Below are positions 1 through 6,490 of a stretch of DNA of 64,000 nucleotides, one piece after another. The notes under the pieces were generated by a model. That model made no database searches. It was not told the DNA's origin and saw only the letters and a list, made by a program, of their open reading frames with translations. The DNA is from Halorientalis pallida (GTDB lineage: Archaea; Halobacteriota; Halobacteria; Halobacteriales; Haloarculaceae): NCBI RefSeq assembly GCF_004118325.1, contig NZ_RDFA01000003.1, positions 516,695 through 580,694 on the forward strand, written 5' to 3'. Position numbers and translations under genes: made by a program. The number at the start of each line of letters is the position of its first letter. Within the stretch, counting starts at the first letter, position 1.

Positions 1-873
1 GAGGTCGCGTTCCAGGCCGCCGAGCAACTCGGCAGTGCCGACGCCGTCCTCGCGCTGGCCGGCGCGACCGTGGCCGACACCACGCCGAGCGCCACGCTCG
101 TCGAGGCGGCGGGCGTCGAGCGCCGACCCGGCGTCGCGACACCGACGGCGGACCTCACCGAGGGGCTGGCCTACGGGACACGCCTGCACGCACCGTTCTC
201 GGGCGACCCGGAGTCCGTGCGCGCGGCCCTGGCCGACTGCAACCTCATGCTCGCGGCCGAGGACGTGACGGCGCTCGACGACGACGATCGCCGCCGACTC
301 GCCTCGATGGTCGCACTGCGGGCCGCCGGTGCCGGGGACGCGACCCCGCGCGCCGCCGAGTGTGTCGAGGACACGCTGCGACCCCACGAGGGTGGTCCCT
401 TCGGGACCGTCGAGGGGTACGGCGACGTGCTCGATGCTGTCGCACGCGTCCAGCCAGGCACCGGCGTCGCGCTGGCGCTTGGCCACGACGCGCGCGAGGC
501 GGCCCTCGACGCCTGGCGGACCCACGGCGAGCGTGCACACCGCGCGCTCGGGGCCGCGACGACCGGCCGGTACGACGGGTTGTTCGTGGCGAGAGGCGCG
601 GCGGACGATCAGGGGTTGCCGGACGCAGCGGCGATCCCGGTCGCCACGGCCGCGCGCCTGCTCCGGGACTTCCGGTCGCCGGAGCCGGTGGCGCTGTTCG
701 TGACGGACGGGCAGGCCGCCGTGGCCTCGGTCGAGGACCGCCAACTCGGGGCGACGATGGACGCGGCAGTCGAATCGGTGGGCGGTCGCGCGGCCGGCAC
801 GGGTCGGCGCGCGCGGGCGACCTTCGAGACCGACACCGCGGAGTTCATCATGGCCTTCAGGGAGGCGCTATGA
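1..873 (+). CDS. RecJ-like exonuclease homologue, C-terminal part (5' end outside window)
   Basis: The frame is open from base 1, so about 290 residues of the C-terminal part are present and the start lies upstream. An internal GTG at 70 is not the start because coding sequence continues before it. No DHH motif is visible, since that would lie in the missing N-terminal half. I assign it mainly from context: in other haloarchaea a RecJ-like single-strand exonuclease gene precedes the KEOPS subunit gene pcc1 and the S3ae gene, and that order is seen here. Its stop overlaps the pcc1 start (ATGA at 870-873), so the two are translationally coupled. The visible part is Ala/Asp/Arg rich with no membrane segment. 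Whether it retains nuclease activity cannot be judged from this piece. Confidence 0.6.
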   Translation, partial: EVAFQAAEQLGSADAVLALAGATVADTTPSATLVEAAGVERRPGVATPTADLTEGLAYGTRLHAPFSGDPESVRAALADCNLMLAAEDVTALDDDDRRRLASMVALRAAGAGDATPRAAECVEDTLRPHEGGPFGTVEGYGDVLDAVARVQPGTGVALALGHDAREAALDAWRTHGERAHRALGAATTGRYDGLFVARGAADDQGLPDAAAIPVATAARLLRDFRSPEPVALFVTDGQAAVASVEDRQLGATMDAAVESVGGRAAGTGRRARATFETDTAEFIMAFREAL

Positions 874-1091
874 GAGCCGTGATCGAGACGACCCACGGCG
901 ACGCCGAGCGGGCCGCGATGGTCGCGGCCGCGCTCACCCCCGACAACACGGACGAGATGAAGACGACGGTCGACGGCGAGACGGTCAGGACGGTGATCGA
1001 ACGGGAGTCGACCGGCGGGTTACACGCGACGGTCGACGATTACGTGGTCAACTGTACAGTTGCGGACGAACTCACACAGACACAATCATGA
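870..1091 (+). CDS. pcc1: KEOPS complex subunit Pcc1
   Basis: This 73-residue protein has the size and position of archaeal Pcc1, the small dimerising subunit of the KEOPS complex, which makes the universal t6A modification at position 37 of ANN-decoding tRNAs together with Kae1, Bud32 and Cgi121. The start ATG at 870 overlaps the stop of the upstream RecJ-like gene, and its own stop overlaps the S3ae start (ATGA at 1088-1091), so the three genes form a tightly coupled operon. The sequence shows the alternating beta-alpha pattern of Pcc1 and no metal or nucleotide motif, as expected. Recognition rests on length, synteny and the opening 'MRAVIETTHGDAERA'-like strand. Confidence 0.8.
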   Translation: MRAVIETTHGDAERAAMVAAALTPDNTDEMKTTVDGETVRTVIERESTGGLHATVDDYVVNCTVADELTQTQS

Positions 1092-1768
1092 GCGAACGAT
1101 CAGTTTCACGGCAGAAGCAGGGCAAGCAGTGGTACACCGTGTTCTCGCCCGAGCAGTTCGAGCGCGAGGAACTCGGTGACACGCCCGCAGACGAATCGGA
1201 GAAGGTCCTCGGACGGACCATCGAAACCACGCTGGGCGATCTGAAAAACGACGCCAGCGAGAACAACAAGAAGCTCACCTTCCAGGTGAACGAGGTGGCC
1301 GGCGACTCGGCCTACACCCAGTTCGATACCTTCGAGCTGACACGGGACTACAAGCGCAGCCTCGTCCGTCGTGGCTCCTCGAAGATCGAGGCCTTCGTCA
1401 CGGTCCTGACGACCGACGACTACCGCCTGCAGGTCCAGCCCGTCGCCTACACGACGAAGTCCGCGGACCACAGCCAGGAGAAGGCCATCCGCCGGACGAT
1501 GATCGACCTCGTCCGGGAGAGTGCGAGCGACCGCACCTTCAGCGACCTCGTCGACAGCGTCGTCGAAGGTCGGCTCTCCTCGGCCATCTACAACGAGGCC
1601 AAGCAGATCTACCCGGTGCGCCGCGTCGAGATCCAGAAGACGACCCTCGAAGCCCGCCCCGAAGAGGTCGCCGCCGAAGAGGAGACCAGCGTCGACGTGG
1701 GCGAGGACGACTCCGCGGTCACCGCCGACGAGGACGGCGCCGAAGAAGCCGACGCCGACGAAGAGTAA
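1088..1768 (+). CDS. rps3ae: 30S ribosomal protein S3ae (eS1)
   Basis: A 226-residue protein matching archaeal S3ae/eS1, a component of the small ribosomal subunit platform. Typical features seen are the basic N-terminus with Gln-Lys-Gln-Gly-Lys, the segment TFELTRDYKRSLVRRGSSKI in the first half, and the VRRVEIQKTTLEARPEE region near residue 185. The last 30 or so residues are an acidic tail (Glu/Asp/Ala rich), a usual haloarchaeal adaptation. The start ATG overlaps the pcc1 stop, so it is the last gene of the recJ-like/pcc1/S3ae operon. A T6 tract follows 17 bases after the stop and probably ends the transcript. Confidence 0.93.
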   Translation: MSERSVSRQKQGKQWYTVFSPEQFEREELGDTPADESEKVLGRTIETTLGDLKNDASENNKKLTFQVNEVAGDSAYTQFDTFELTRDYKRSLVRRGSSKIEAFVTVLTTDDYRLQVQPVAYTTKSADHSQEKAIRRTMIDLVRESASDRTFSDLVDSVVEGRLSSAIYNEAKQIYPVRRVEIQKTTLEARPEEVAAEEETSVDVGEDDSAVTADEDGAEEADADEE

Positions 1769-1781
1769 TTCGACTCGAGTT

Positions 1782-1792
1782 TCGATTTTTTA
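1782..1792 (+). terminator. T-tract terminator after S3ae
   Basis: Six consecutive T residues (1786-1791) lie 17 bases after the S3ae stop codon and before the convergent halocyanin gene. Archaeal transcription commonly stops at such U-runs. No stable hairpin precedes it. Confidence 0.55.
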
Positions 1793-1839
1793 CGCGCCGG
1801 GAGTGACGATGCCGGTCGGAGCTACCGGGCTCGAACCGA

Positions 1840-2337
1840 TCACTCGGTGTCGGTCCCGGACGGCGTTCCGTCGGTGGCCGTTACCGGTCCGCCTTCGGGC
1901 GTGCGGGTGGCGTTCTCGGTGACTTCGATGGTGCCGACCATCCCGGTCTTCTCGTGGGGGATGCAGAAGTACTCGTAGGTGCCGGGGACGGTGAAGGTGT
2001 GCTCGTAGGTCTCGTTGCTGGAGAAGCCGCCACCGCTGTTTTTGAACCAGCCGTCGCGAGCGGCTTGGGTGCTCTCGAACCCGCCGGAGGCGAAGAAGTC
2101 AGCCTCGTCCGGAATGCCGCTCTCGTAGGCCGTGACGGAGTGCGTGCTCTTGCTCGTGTTCTTCCACACCACTGTCGTGCCCGGGGCGACCGAAAACTCC
2201 GCCGGGCGGAACGCGGAGGTCGACATGCCGATGTCGTAACTGTCGCTGGCACTCCCGGCACTGGAGCCGAAACAGCCGGCGACCGAGACCGCGACGGCGG
2301 TACTCCCGACGCTCGCGAGGAAGGCCCGTCTGCGCAT
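1840..2337 (-). CDS. Halocyanin-like blue copper lipoprotein
   Basis: The 165-residue product is a small exported cupredoxin that probably carries electrons at the outer face of the membrane. The N-terminus has a twin-arginine-like signal (RRRAFLASVG) ending in a lipobox VAGC with Cys22, so the mature protein should be lipid anchored. The single cupredoxin domain has the four type 1 copper ligands: His66, Cys125, His128 and Met133 (YFCIPHEKTGM). A Thr/Gly/Pro-rich tail follows. I chose the ATG at 2337 rather than longer in-frame starts because it begins exactly at the signal peptide and a TATA-like CATATG lies about 26 bases upstream, suiting a leaderless transcript. It could donate electrons to a terminal oxidase such as the one at the right end of the window, but that is inference. 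Confidence 0.9.
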   Translation of the reverse strand: MRRRAFLASVGSTAVAVSVAGCFGSSAGSASDSYDIGMSTSAFRPAEFSVAPGTTVVWKNTSKSTHSVTAYESGIPDEADFFASGGFESTQAARDGWFKNSGGGFSSNETYEHTFTVPGTYEYFCIPHEKTGMVGTIEVTENATRTPEGGPVTATDGTPSGTDTE

Positions 2338-2441
2338 ACCCACTCTCAGGACCGGAGCGTCATATGTCGCGCGGTTTCGGACGGTCGCGGGCCACGAGTC
2401 GGAGTGGTCGGACTTTTCTACCCGGCGCTCGGACGGGGGGT

Positions 2442-2711
2442 ATGGAGCGAACGCAGTTCGGGGCGGGCCTGCTCGCGGTCGGACTCGCGACGGTCGCGGC
2501 CGCCGCGGTGGAGTTCGGCACGAAGCTGCCGCGACTGACCGGCGTCGGCGTGGGCGCGGGCGCTGCCGTCGCGCTGGTGGGTCTGGCGACCGTCCTGGGG
2601 TACGGGTTCGATCCCGACGGTGACAACCGGGTCGCGGGCGTCCTCGTCGTGTTCGGGACGGTCGCGGCATTCGGGTTGCTCGTGACCGCGTTGATGCACG
2701 CCATCGAGTAG
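2442..2711 (+). CDS. Small membrane protein, unknown function
   Basis: An 89-residue protein with about three hydrophobic helices (around residues 6-28, 32-52 and 60-86) separated by short loops, one of which is acidic (DPDGDN). I do not recognise a family beyond a haloarchaeal small membrane protein. The frame is open further upstream, but the ATG at 2442 begins just before the first membrane helix and a TATA-like stretch (ACTTTTCTAC, about 2408-2418) lies about 29 bases before it. It is divergent from the halocyanin gene and 48 bases ahead of the archaetidylserine synthase, so it may be cotranscribed with the latter. Confidence 0.65.
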   Translation: MERTQFGAGLLAVGLATVAAAAVEFGTKLPRLTGVGVGAGAAVALVGLATVLGYGFDPDGDNRVAGVLVVFGTVAAFGLLVTALMHAIE

Positions 2712-2759
2712 CGGGGTCGTACCGAACGGACTAAGGCGGCGGTCCTCCGACCGGGAGGT

Positions 2760-3524
2760 ATGCAGCCGCGGTTCGTCGGCCGGCTGGGACTCGCCGACCT
2801 GGTGACGGTGGCAAACGCAGGCCTCGGCTTCGCGGCCGCGGTCGCCGCCACCGCCAGTCCGGCCCTGGGGGCGCGCCTGATCCTGCTGGCTGCCGTCGCC
2901 GACGGACTCGACGGCGTCCTGGCCCGCAAGATGGGGAGCACCCCGGTCGGGGAGTTCATCGACTCGCTGGCCGACGTGGCATCCTTCTGTGTCGCGCCCG
3001 CCATCTTCGTCTTCAGCGTCGCCAGCGCCGAGTGGGGGCTCACCCTCTCGGGGTCCGACCCGCCGGCACTGCTGGCGACGGCACTGGTCGTCCCGGCGCT
3101 GTTCGTCGGCTCCGGCGTCGTCCGCCTGGGGATGTACACCGCCTACGACATCGGGAGCGACGAGACCGAGGGCGTCCAGACGACGCTCGCGGCCACGATT
3201 CTGTCCGTCGTCTATCTCGCGGGCGTCCCCGGCGCTCGCGGCGCGACGGCCCTGCTCGCCATGACGGCCGTGTTCACGTACCTGATGATCACGACGGTCA
3301 CCTACCCGGAACTGCGCGCGTCCCACGCGCTGGGGATGGGGGCGGTCCAGGCGGGGGCCATCGTCGCACCGACCGCTTTCGGTCGGCTCTTCCCCCGGGC
3401 GCTGCTCGTCGGGGCCTTTCTCTACCTGATCGGGCCGTGGTTCTACCGGCGGTACCTCGTCGACGCGCCCGAGGAAGGGGCCGACGATGGTCCCGACCCG
3501 GCACCGGGAGCGGATACCGAATGA
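2760..3524 (+). CDS. pssA: Archaetidylserine synthase (CDP-alcohol phosphatidyltransferase)
   Basis: A 254-residue integral membrane enzyme of the CDP-alcohol phosphatidyltransferase family. The signature is intact: Asp51-Gly52, Ala55-Arg56, Gly64, Asp68 and Asp72, in the pattern DGxxAR-x7-GxxxDxxxD. It should transfer L-serine onto CDP-archaeol to give archaetidylserine in polar lipid synthesis; in Haloferax the enzyme is also needed for ArtA-dependent protein lipid anchoring. Several membrane helices follow the motif, and the tail is acidic (PEEGADDGPDP region). The purine-rich GGGAGGT touches the start codon. The stop codon lies exactly at the edge of the adjacent IS1341-type element, so the original 3' flank may have been replaced. 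Confidence 0.88.
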   Translation: MQPRFVGRLGLADLVTVANAGLGFAAAVAATASPALGARLILLAAVADGLDGVLARKMGSTPVGEFIDSLADVASFCVAPAIFVFSVASAEWGLTLSGSDPPALLATALVVPALFVGSGVVRLGMYTAYDIGSDETEGVQTTLAATILSVVYLAGVPGARGATALLAMTAVFTYLMITTVTYPELRASHALGMGAVQAGAIVAPTAFGRLFPRALLVGAFLYLIGPWFYRRYLVDAPEEGADDGPDPAPGADTE

Positions 3525-3569
3525 CATCCTCCGCGCCGTAAACAGCGCGGTTTCCCAGGCGTTGAGATA

Positions 3570-4879
3570 TTATGATTCGCGGTTCGCCTGTTCTTGTGGG
3601 GCTACTCGCCCCGTGGATTTATCGAACAGGCGCACCGCTGGCTGTGCCATCCAGCCGTTATTCCTATCTCCCCCGTCACAGGCGAGACTCGGGAGTACCT
3701 TCTGTCGGATGTTTTCTGCCCCATTCACGTCGGCGTTGGCGACCATTCCACACGCCTCGCAGACGTACAGCCCACGTTCGACGCGCTGGCTGTCGTCGGT
3801 GGTTCCGCGAGACGCACACGATGTCGAGGTATCGCGTTCGTCCACCCGCTCGACGCTGATGCCGCGCTCGGCGGCTTTGTACTCCAGCAGTTCGATGAAG
3901 CGGTCGAACGCCCACCCGTGGAGGTCCAGATTGCCGTGGTCACTCCAGTCGGTTTCCTCGCGGATGCCCGACAGGTCGCCCACAGCAATCGTCCCGACAT
4001 TGCGGGCGGCACACTCGGCCACCAGATCCGCTGAAACAGCGTGCAAGAAGTGGTCACGTCTGTCTCGGCGCTTCCGGTCCAGTCGTCGTGCTTGGCGGGA
4101 CTCGCTGTCGTCGCACTTTGCCCGCTCTTTCTGGAAGTAGTAGTCGTCCGCTTTGAGTGCGCCACCGGGGTACAGTAGGGCCTCGTCACCGACCGCGACG
4201 GCGGCGAAGTTGCAGATGCCGAGGTCGATGCCCGCTACCCGATCGCCGGGTGGGTCCGGGTCGCCAGTCTCGACACGACAGACGATGTGCAACTCCCACT
4301 CGTCGCCGGTCCAGACCGCCCGGACCTGCTGGACGTTCTGTACGTCCACGTCTGGGTCGGCGGCGTACTCACAGAGAAGGAAATCCGACCACGACGCTTT
4401 GAGATTCACCCCCTTCGAGAGTCGAATCCTGTCGTGGTCGGGGTCGTGGTTGAACCCGTCCTGTTTGAACGTTACCGTCGAGCGCGGGTGGTCGTCGCCG
4501 TACTTGCGGTAGCCGGGTGGGTTCGCGTCCTCGTTACCGTTCTTGCGGTGGGCGTACCACGACTCGAACGCTTCAGCCAATTCTTCGAGGATTGCCTGAC
4601 TAGATTGTGCGTTCAAATCCGCGTAGCGTTCGTGACTCTTGAGGTAGGCTTTGAGTATGCTGTCGTCTGGAATCGTCCCGGTTTCGTGCCAGATACGATC
4701 GCAGGTCCATCGGGCGACGTTCCAGAGTTTCGAGGCGGTCACAAAAGCGAAACTTTTGTGCAGCCCATCAGAAATCTCTGATTTCTGAGGACGGCGAACC
4801 CGAGCGAATCAAGCTCGTCGCGCACTTGCTGGTGATTGCGAATGGACGCAACGTAGGTGCGCGTGACCTGATTCGCCAT
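3570..4879 (-). pseudogene. tnpB: TnpB (RNA-guided nuclease of IS200/IS605 elements), frameshifted by a 56-base insertion
   Basis: The gene reads 29 codons from ATG at 4879 (MANQVTRTYV... to ...DSLGFA), is then interrupted by 56 bases (4737-4792), and resumes in another frame at ASKLWNVARW for about 388 residues. Without the insertion it would encode about 417 residues, the normal size. A GTG inside the insertion (4742) could start a 390-residue product lacking the N-terminus. RuvC parts seen in that product are Asp173 (GIDLG) and Asp338 (ADVNGAENI). At the usual Glu position of RuvC-II there is Gly255 (VGDL). The zinc finger is incomplete: CASR (Cys309, Arg312) replaces CxxC, while CEAC (Cys328, Cys331) is kept. 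Both the broken frame and the lost cysteine suggest a decaying copy. Confidence 0.8.
4737..4792. repeat. 56-base insertion made of two hairpins, disrupting tnpB
   Basis: The insertion lies between the codons for ...SLGFA and ASKLWN... of tnpB. It contains a perfect 8-bp stem with a five-base loop (4740-4760, CACAAAAG/CTTTTGTG) and a perfect 9-bp stem with a TCT loop (4768-4788, TCAGAAATC/GATTTCTGA), separated by seven bases. Its length is not a multiple of three, so it shifts the frame, and it brings a stop codon in the first frame. The second hairpin has the same build (stem, three-base TCY loop) as hairpins in purL and in the cytochrome oxidase gene of this window. Boundaries were inferred from the expected continuity of the TnpB protein. 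Confidence 0.7.
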
Positions 4880-4908
4880 AGATAGCCTGTGACGGGCTGG
4901 CTACATAA

Positions 4909-5118
4909 TGGCTGGCCGACCGGAGTGGAAGTGGAATATCCGGCCCGGCAGACCCGCGCGGACTGTGGCACCGGGCCTACGCGATTCACGCCCGGTCGTC
5001 AGGCGGCGTCTGACGGGCAATCAGAACTCGGAGACTTCTGATGACGACCTGAAGGCCGGGATTCTCTCGCTGAATCGAGATAGAAACGCCTTTTGTGGGG
5101 ACAGGCGAGTGTTCGGAT
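4909..5118. other. Intergenic region with several hairpins, possible element relic and promoter of the HEAT gene
   Basis: No gene is visible in this 210-base gap. It holds an inverted repeat CGTCAG-7-CTGACG (about 4998-5016), a longer imperfect hairpin at 5020-5042 (ATCAGAA...TTCTGAT with a central GGA loop and one mismatch), and GATTC-7-GAATC (about 5060-5076). The density of hairpins next to the IS1341-type element suggests a relic end of another such element, but this is inference. The stretch around 5080-5095 (GATAGAAACG, CCTTTTG) could hold the promoter of the gene starting at 5119. Confidence 0.35.
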
Positions 5119-6426
5119 ATGAGCAACGGCGACGACGGGGACGGCGCGAACGAGGCCGACACCGACGCCGAGAGTGCACCCGAGGGCGGAGCCGACGTGC
5201 CCGCGGCCGACACGGACGCGGTCGGGGACCGCCTCGACTCGGTCGAGGAGGCACTCGACGACGCCGAGACCGAGGCCGACCTCGACGAGATCGACGCGGA
5301 CCTCGACGCCATCGAAGAGGCCGTCGCGGCCCTCGCGCCCGACGACGAAGACGAAGAGGACGAGGAAGCGGCGGAACTGCAGGATCGCCTCGACTCGGTC
5401 CGTGACGACGTAGCGAGCCAGCGCGGTCCCTACGCCGAGGACGTGACCGAGACGATCGAGGCCGCCGCCGACACCGTGGAGACTACCGAGTGGACCGAGG
5501 ACGGCGAACTCGAGGTCATCCCGGCCGTCGAGGAGTTCCTCGACACCGCTGGCAGTCAACTCGTCGAGACCTTCGAGTCCGACAGCGACGAGATGGCCGA
5601 CCTCGCGGCCGAACTCCGGACCGTGAGCGAGATCGTCGAGGACACCGACCTCGACCCGGACGAGGACGCCGAGACCATCGAGACACTGCTCGAAGCCGCC
5701 GAGAGCCTCGAGACAGCGCTCGACGAGGCCGAGGAGTGGGACGACCTGCTGGTCCGAGAACAGCTCGACGCAGTGGGCTTCTACGACCCGCTCGACCCCG
5801 AGAACCGGAAGGACTTCCCGGCCGAGTGGAACGCCGTCAAACTCCACGAGAAGGCCTACAAGGAGGGCGACGAGGAGGCAGTCGAGATGATCCTTCTCGG
5901 ACTCGAGAAGTTCGAGTCGGACTTCATGGAGGAGAACGTCCTCGATTCCCTGGAGCGGATCGCCCCGCCCGAAGCCACCGAGGACCTGCTGGCGATGGCC
6001 GAGAAACGCAACAAGCAGGCCATCCGGATCCTGGGCCGGATCGGAGCCGAGGGGGCACTGGACACCATCGAGGAGTACGTCGAGGGCGGCGACGTGGCGC
6101 TCCGGAAGGTGACCCTGCGTGCCATCGGTGCCATCGGCCAGGAGCGCTCGACGCAGGTCGTGGCCGACCAGCTCGTCGACGACGACGCCGAGGTCCGGAG
6201 TACGGCCGCCCGCGCGCTTGGCCTGCTCGGTGACACCCGCGCCATCGACCCGCTGGCCGACGTGCTGGCCGATGACGACGCCGACGAGGTGCGAGCCAGC
6301 GCCGCCTGGGCGCTGAACGCCATCGGCACGGAACGCGCCCGCCAGGCCGCCGCCGACTACGCCGACGACCGCGCCTACCTCGTGCAGGTCGAAGCCGAGA
6401 AGGCCGCCGAGTCGACGTCGGCCTGA
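5119..6426 (+). CDS. HEAT-repeat protein with acidic N-terminal helical region
   Basis: A 435-residue soluble protein. Residues 1-280 are extremely acidic and predicted mostly helical, with repeated patterns such as SVEEALDDAETEADLDEID. The C-terminal part (about 285-425) consists of HEAT/PBS-lyase-like repeats: segments such as AIRILGRIGAEGALDTIEEY, VRSTAARALGLLGDTRAIDP and VRASAAWALNAIGTERARQA each show the two-helix repeat. Such proteins usually act as protein-protein interaction scaffolds; the partner is unknown. I chose ATG at 5119 (MSNGDDGD) over an in-frame upstream ATG at 5095 because the acidic haloarchaeal N-terminus begins there. It stands alone, 65 bases before the large oxidoreductase. 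Confidence 0.8.
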   Translation: MSNGDDGDGANEADTDAESAPEGGADVPAADTDAVGDRLDSVEEALDDAETEADLDEIDADLDAIEEAVAALAPDDEDEEDEEAAELQDRLDSVRDDVASQRGPYAEDVTETIEAAADTVETTEWTEDGELEVIPAVEEFLDTAGSQLVETFESDSDEMADLAAELRTVSEIVEDTDLDPDEDAETIETLLEAAESLETALDEAEEWDDLLVREQLDAVGFYDPLDPENRKDFPAEWNAVKLHEKAYKEGDEEAVEMILLGLEKFESDFMEENVLDSLERIAPPEATEDLLAMAEKRNKQAIRILGRIGAEGALDTIEEYVEGGDVALRKVTLRAIGAIGQERSTQVVADQLVDDDAEVRSTAARALGLLGDTRAIDPLADVLADDDADEVRASAAWALNAIGTERARQAAADYADDRAYLVQVEAEKAAESTSA

Positions 6427-6490
6427 CTCGGTTCGCACGGCCCGTTCCGCAACGCCAACTGTTTCCCTGCTCCGGTCGCTATCTCCGTCT

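Larger units (their letters stand above)
3525..4908 (-). mobile_element. IS1341-type (IS200/IS605 group) element with only a broken tnpB; ends approximate
   Basis: The element consists of a tnpB pseudogene and short subterminal hairpins; no tnpA is present. On the right (tnpB 3') side a hairpin CCGCGC-8-GCGCGG occupies about 3531-3550, the usual place of the right-end structure and reRNA 3' end, and the element seems to finish close to 3522-3525, at the pssA stop codon. On the left side, 5' of tnpB, the bases 4882-4905 can fold through TAGCC/GGCTA. IS200/IS605 elements have no inverted repeats and make no target duplication, so exact ends cannot be read here; I placed them by the outermost hairpins. 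Movement would need a tnpA elsewhere. Confidence 0.6.
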
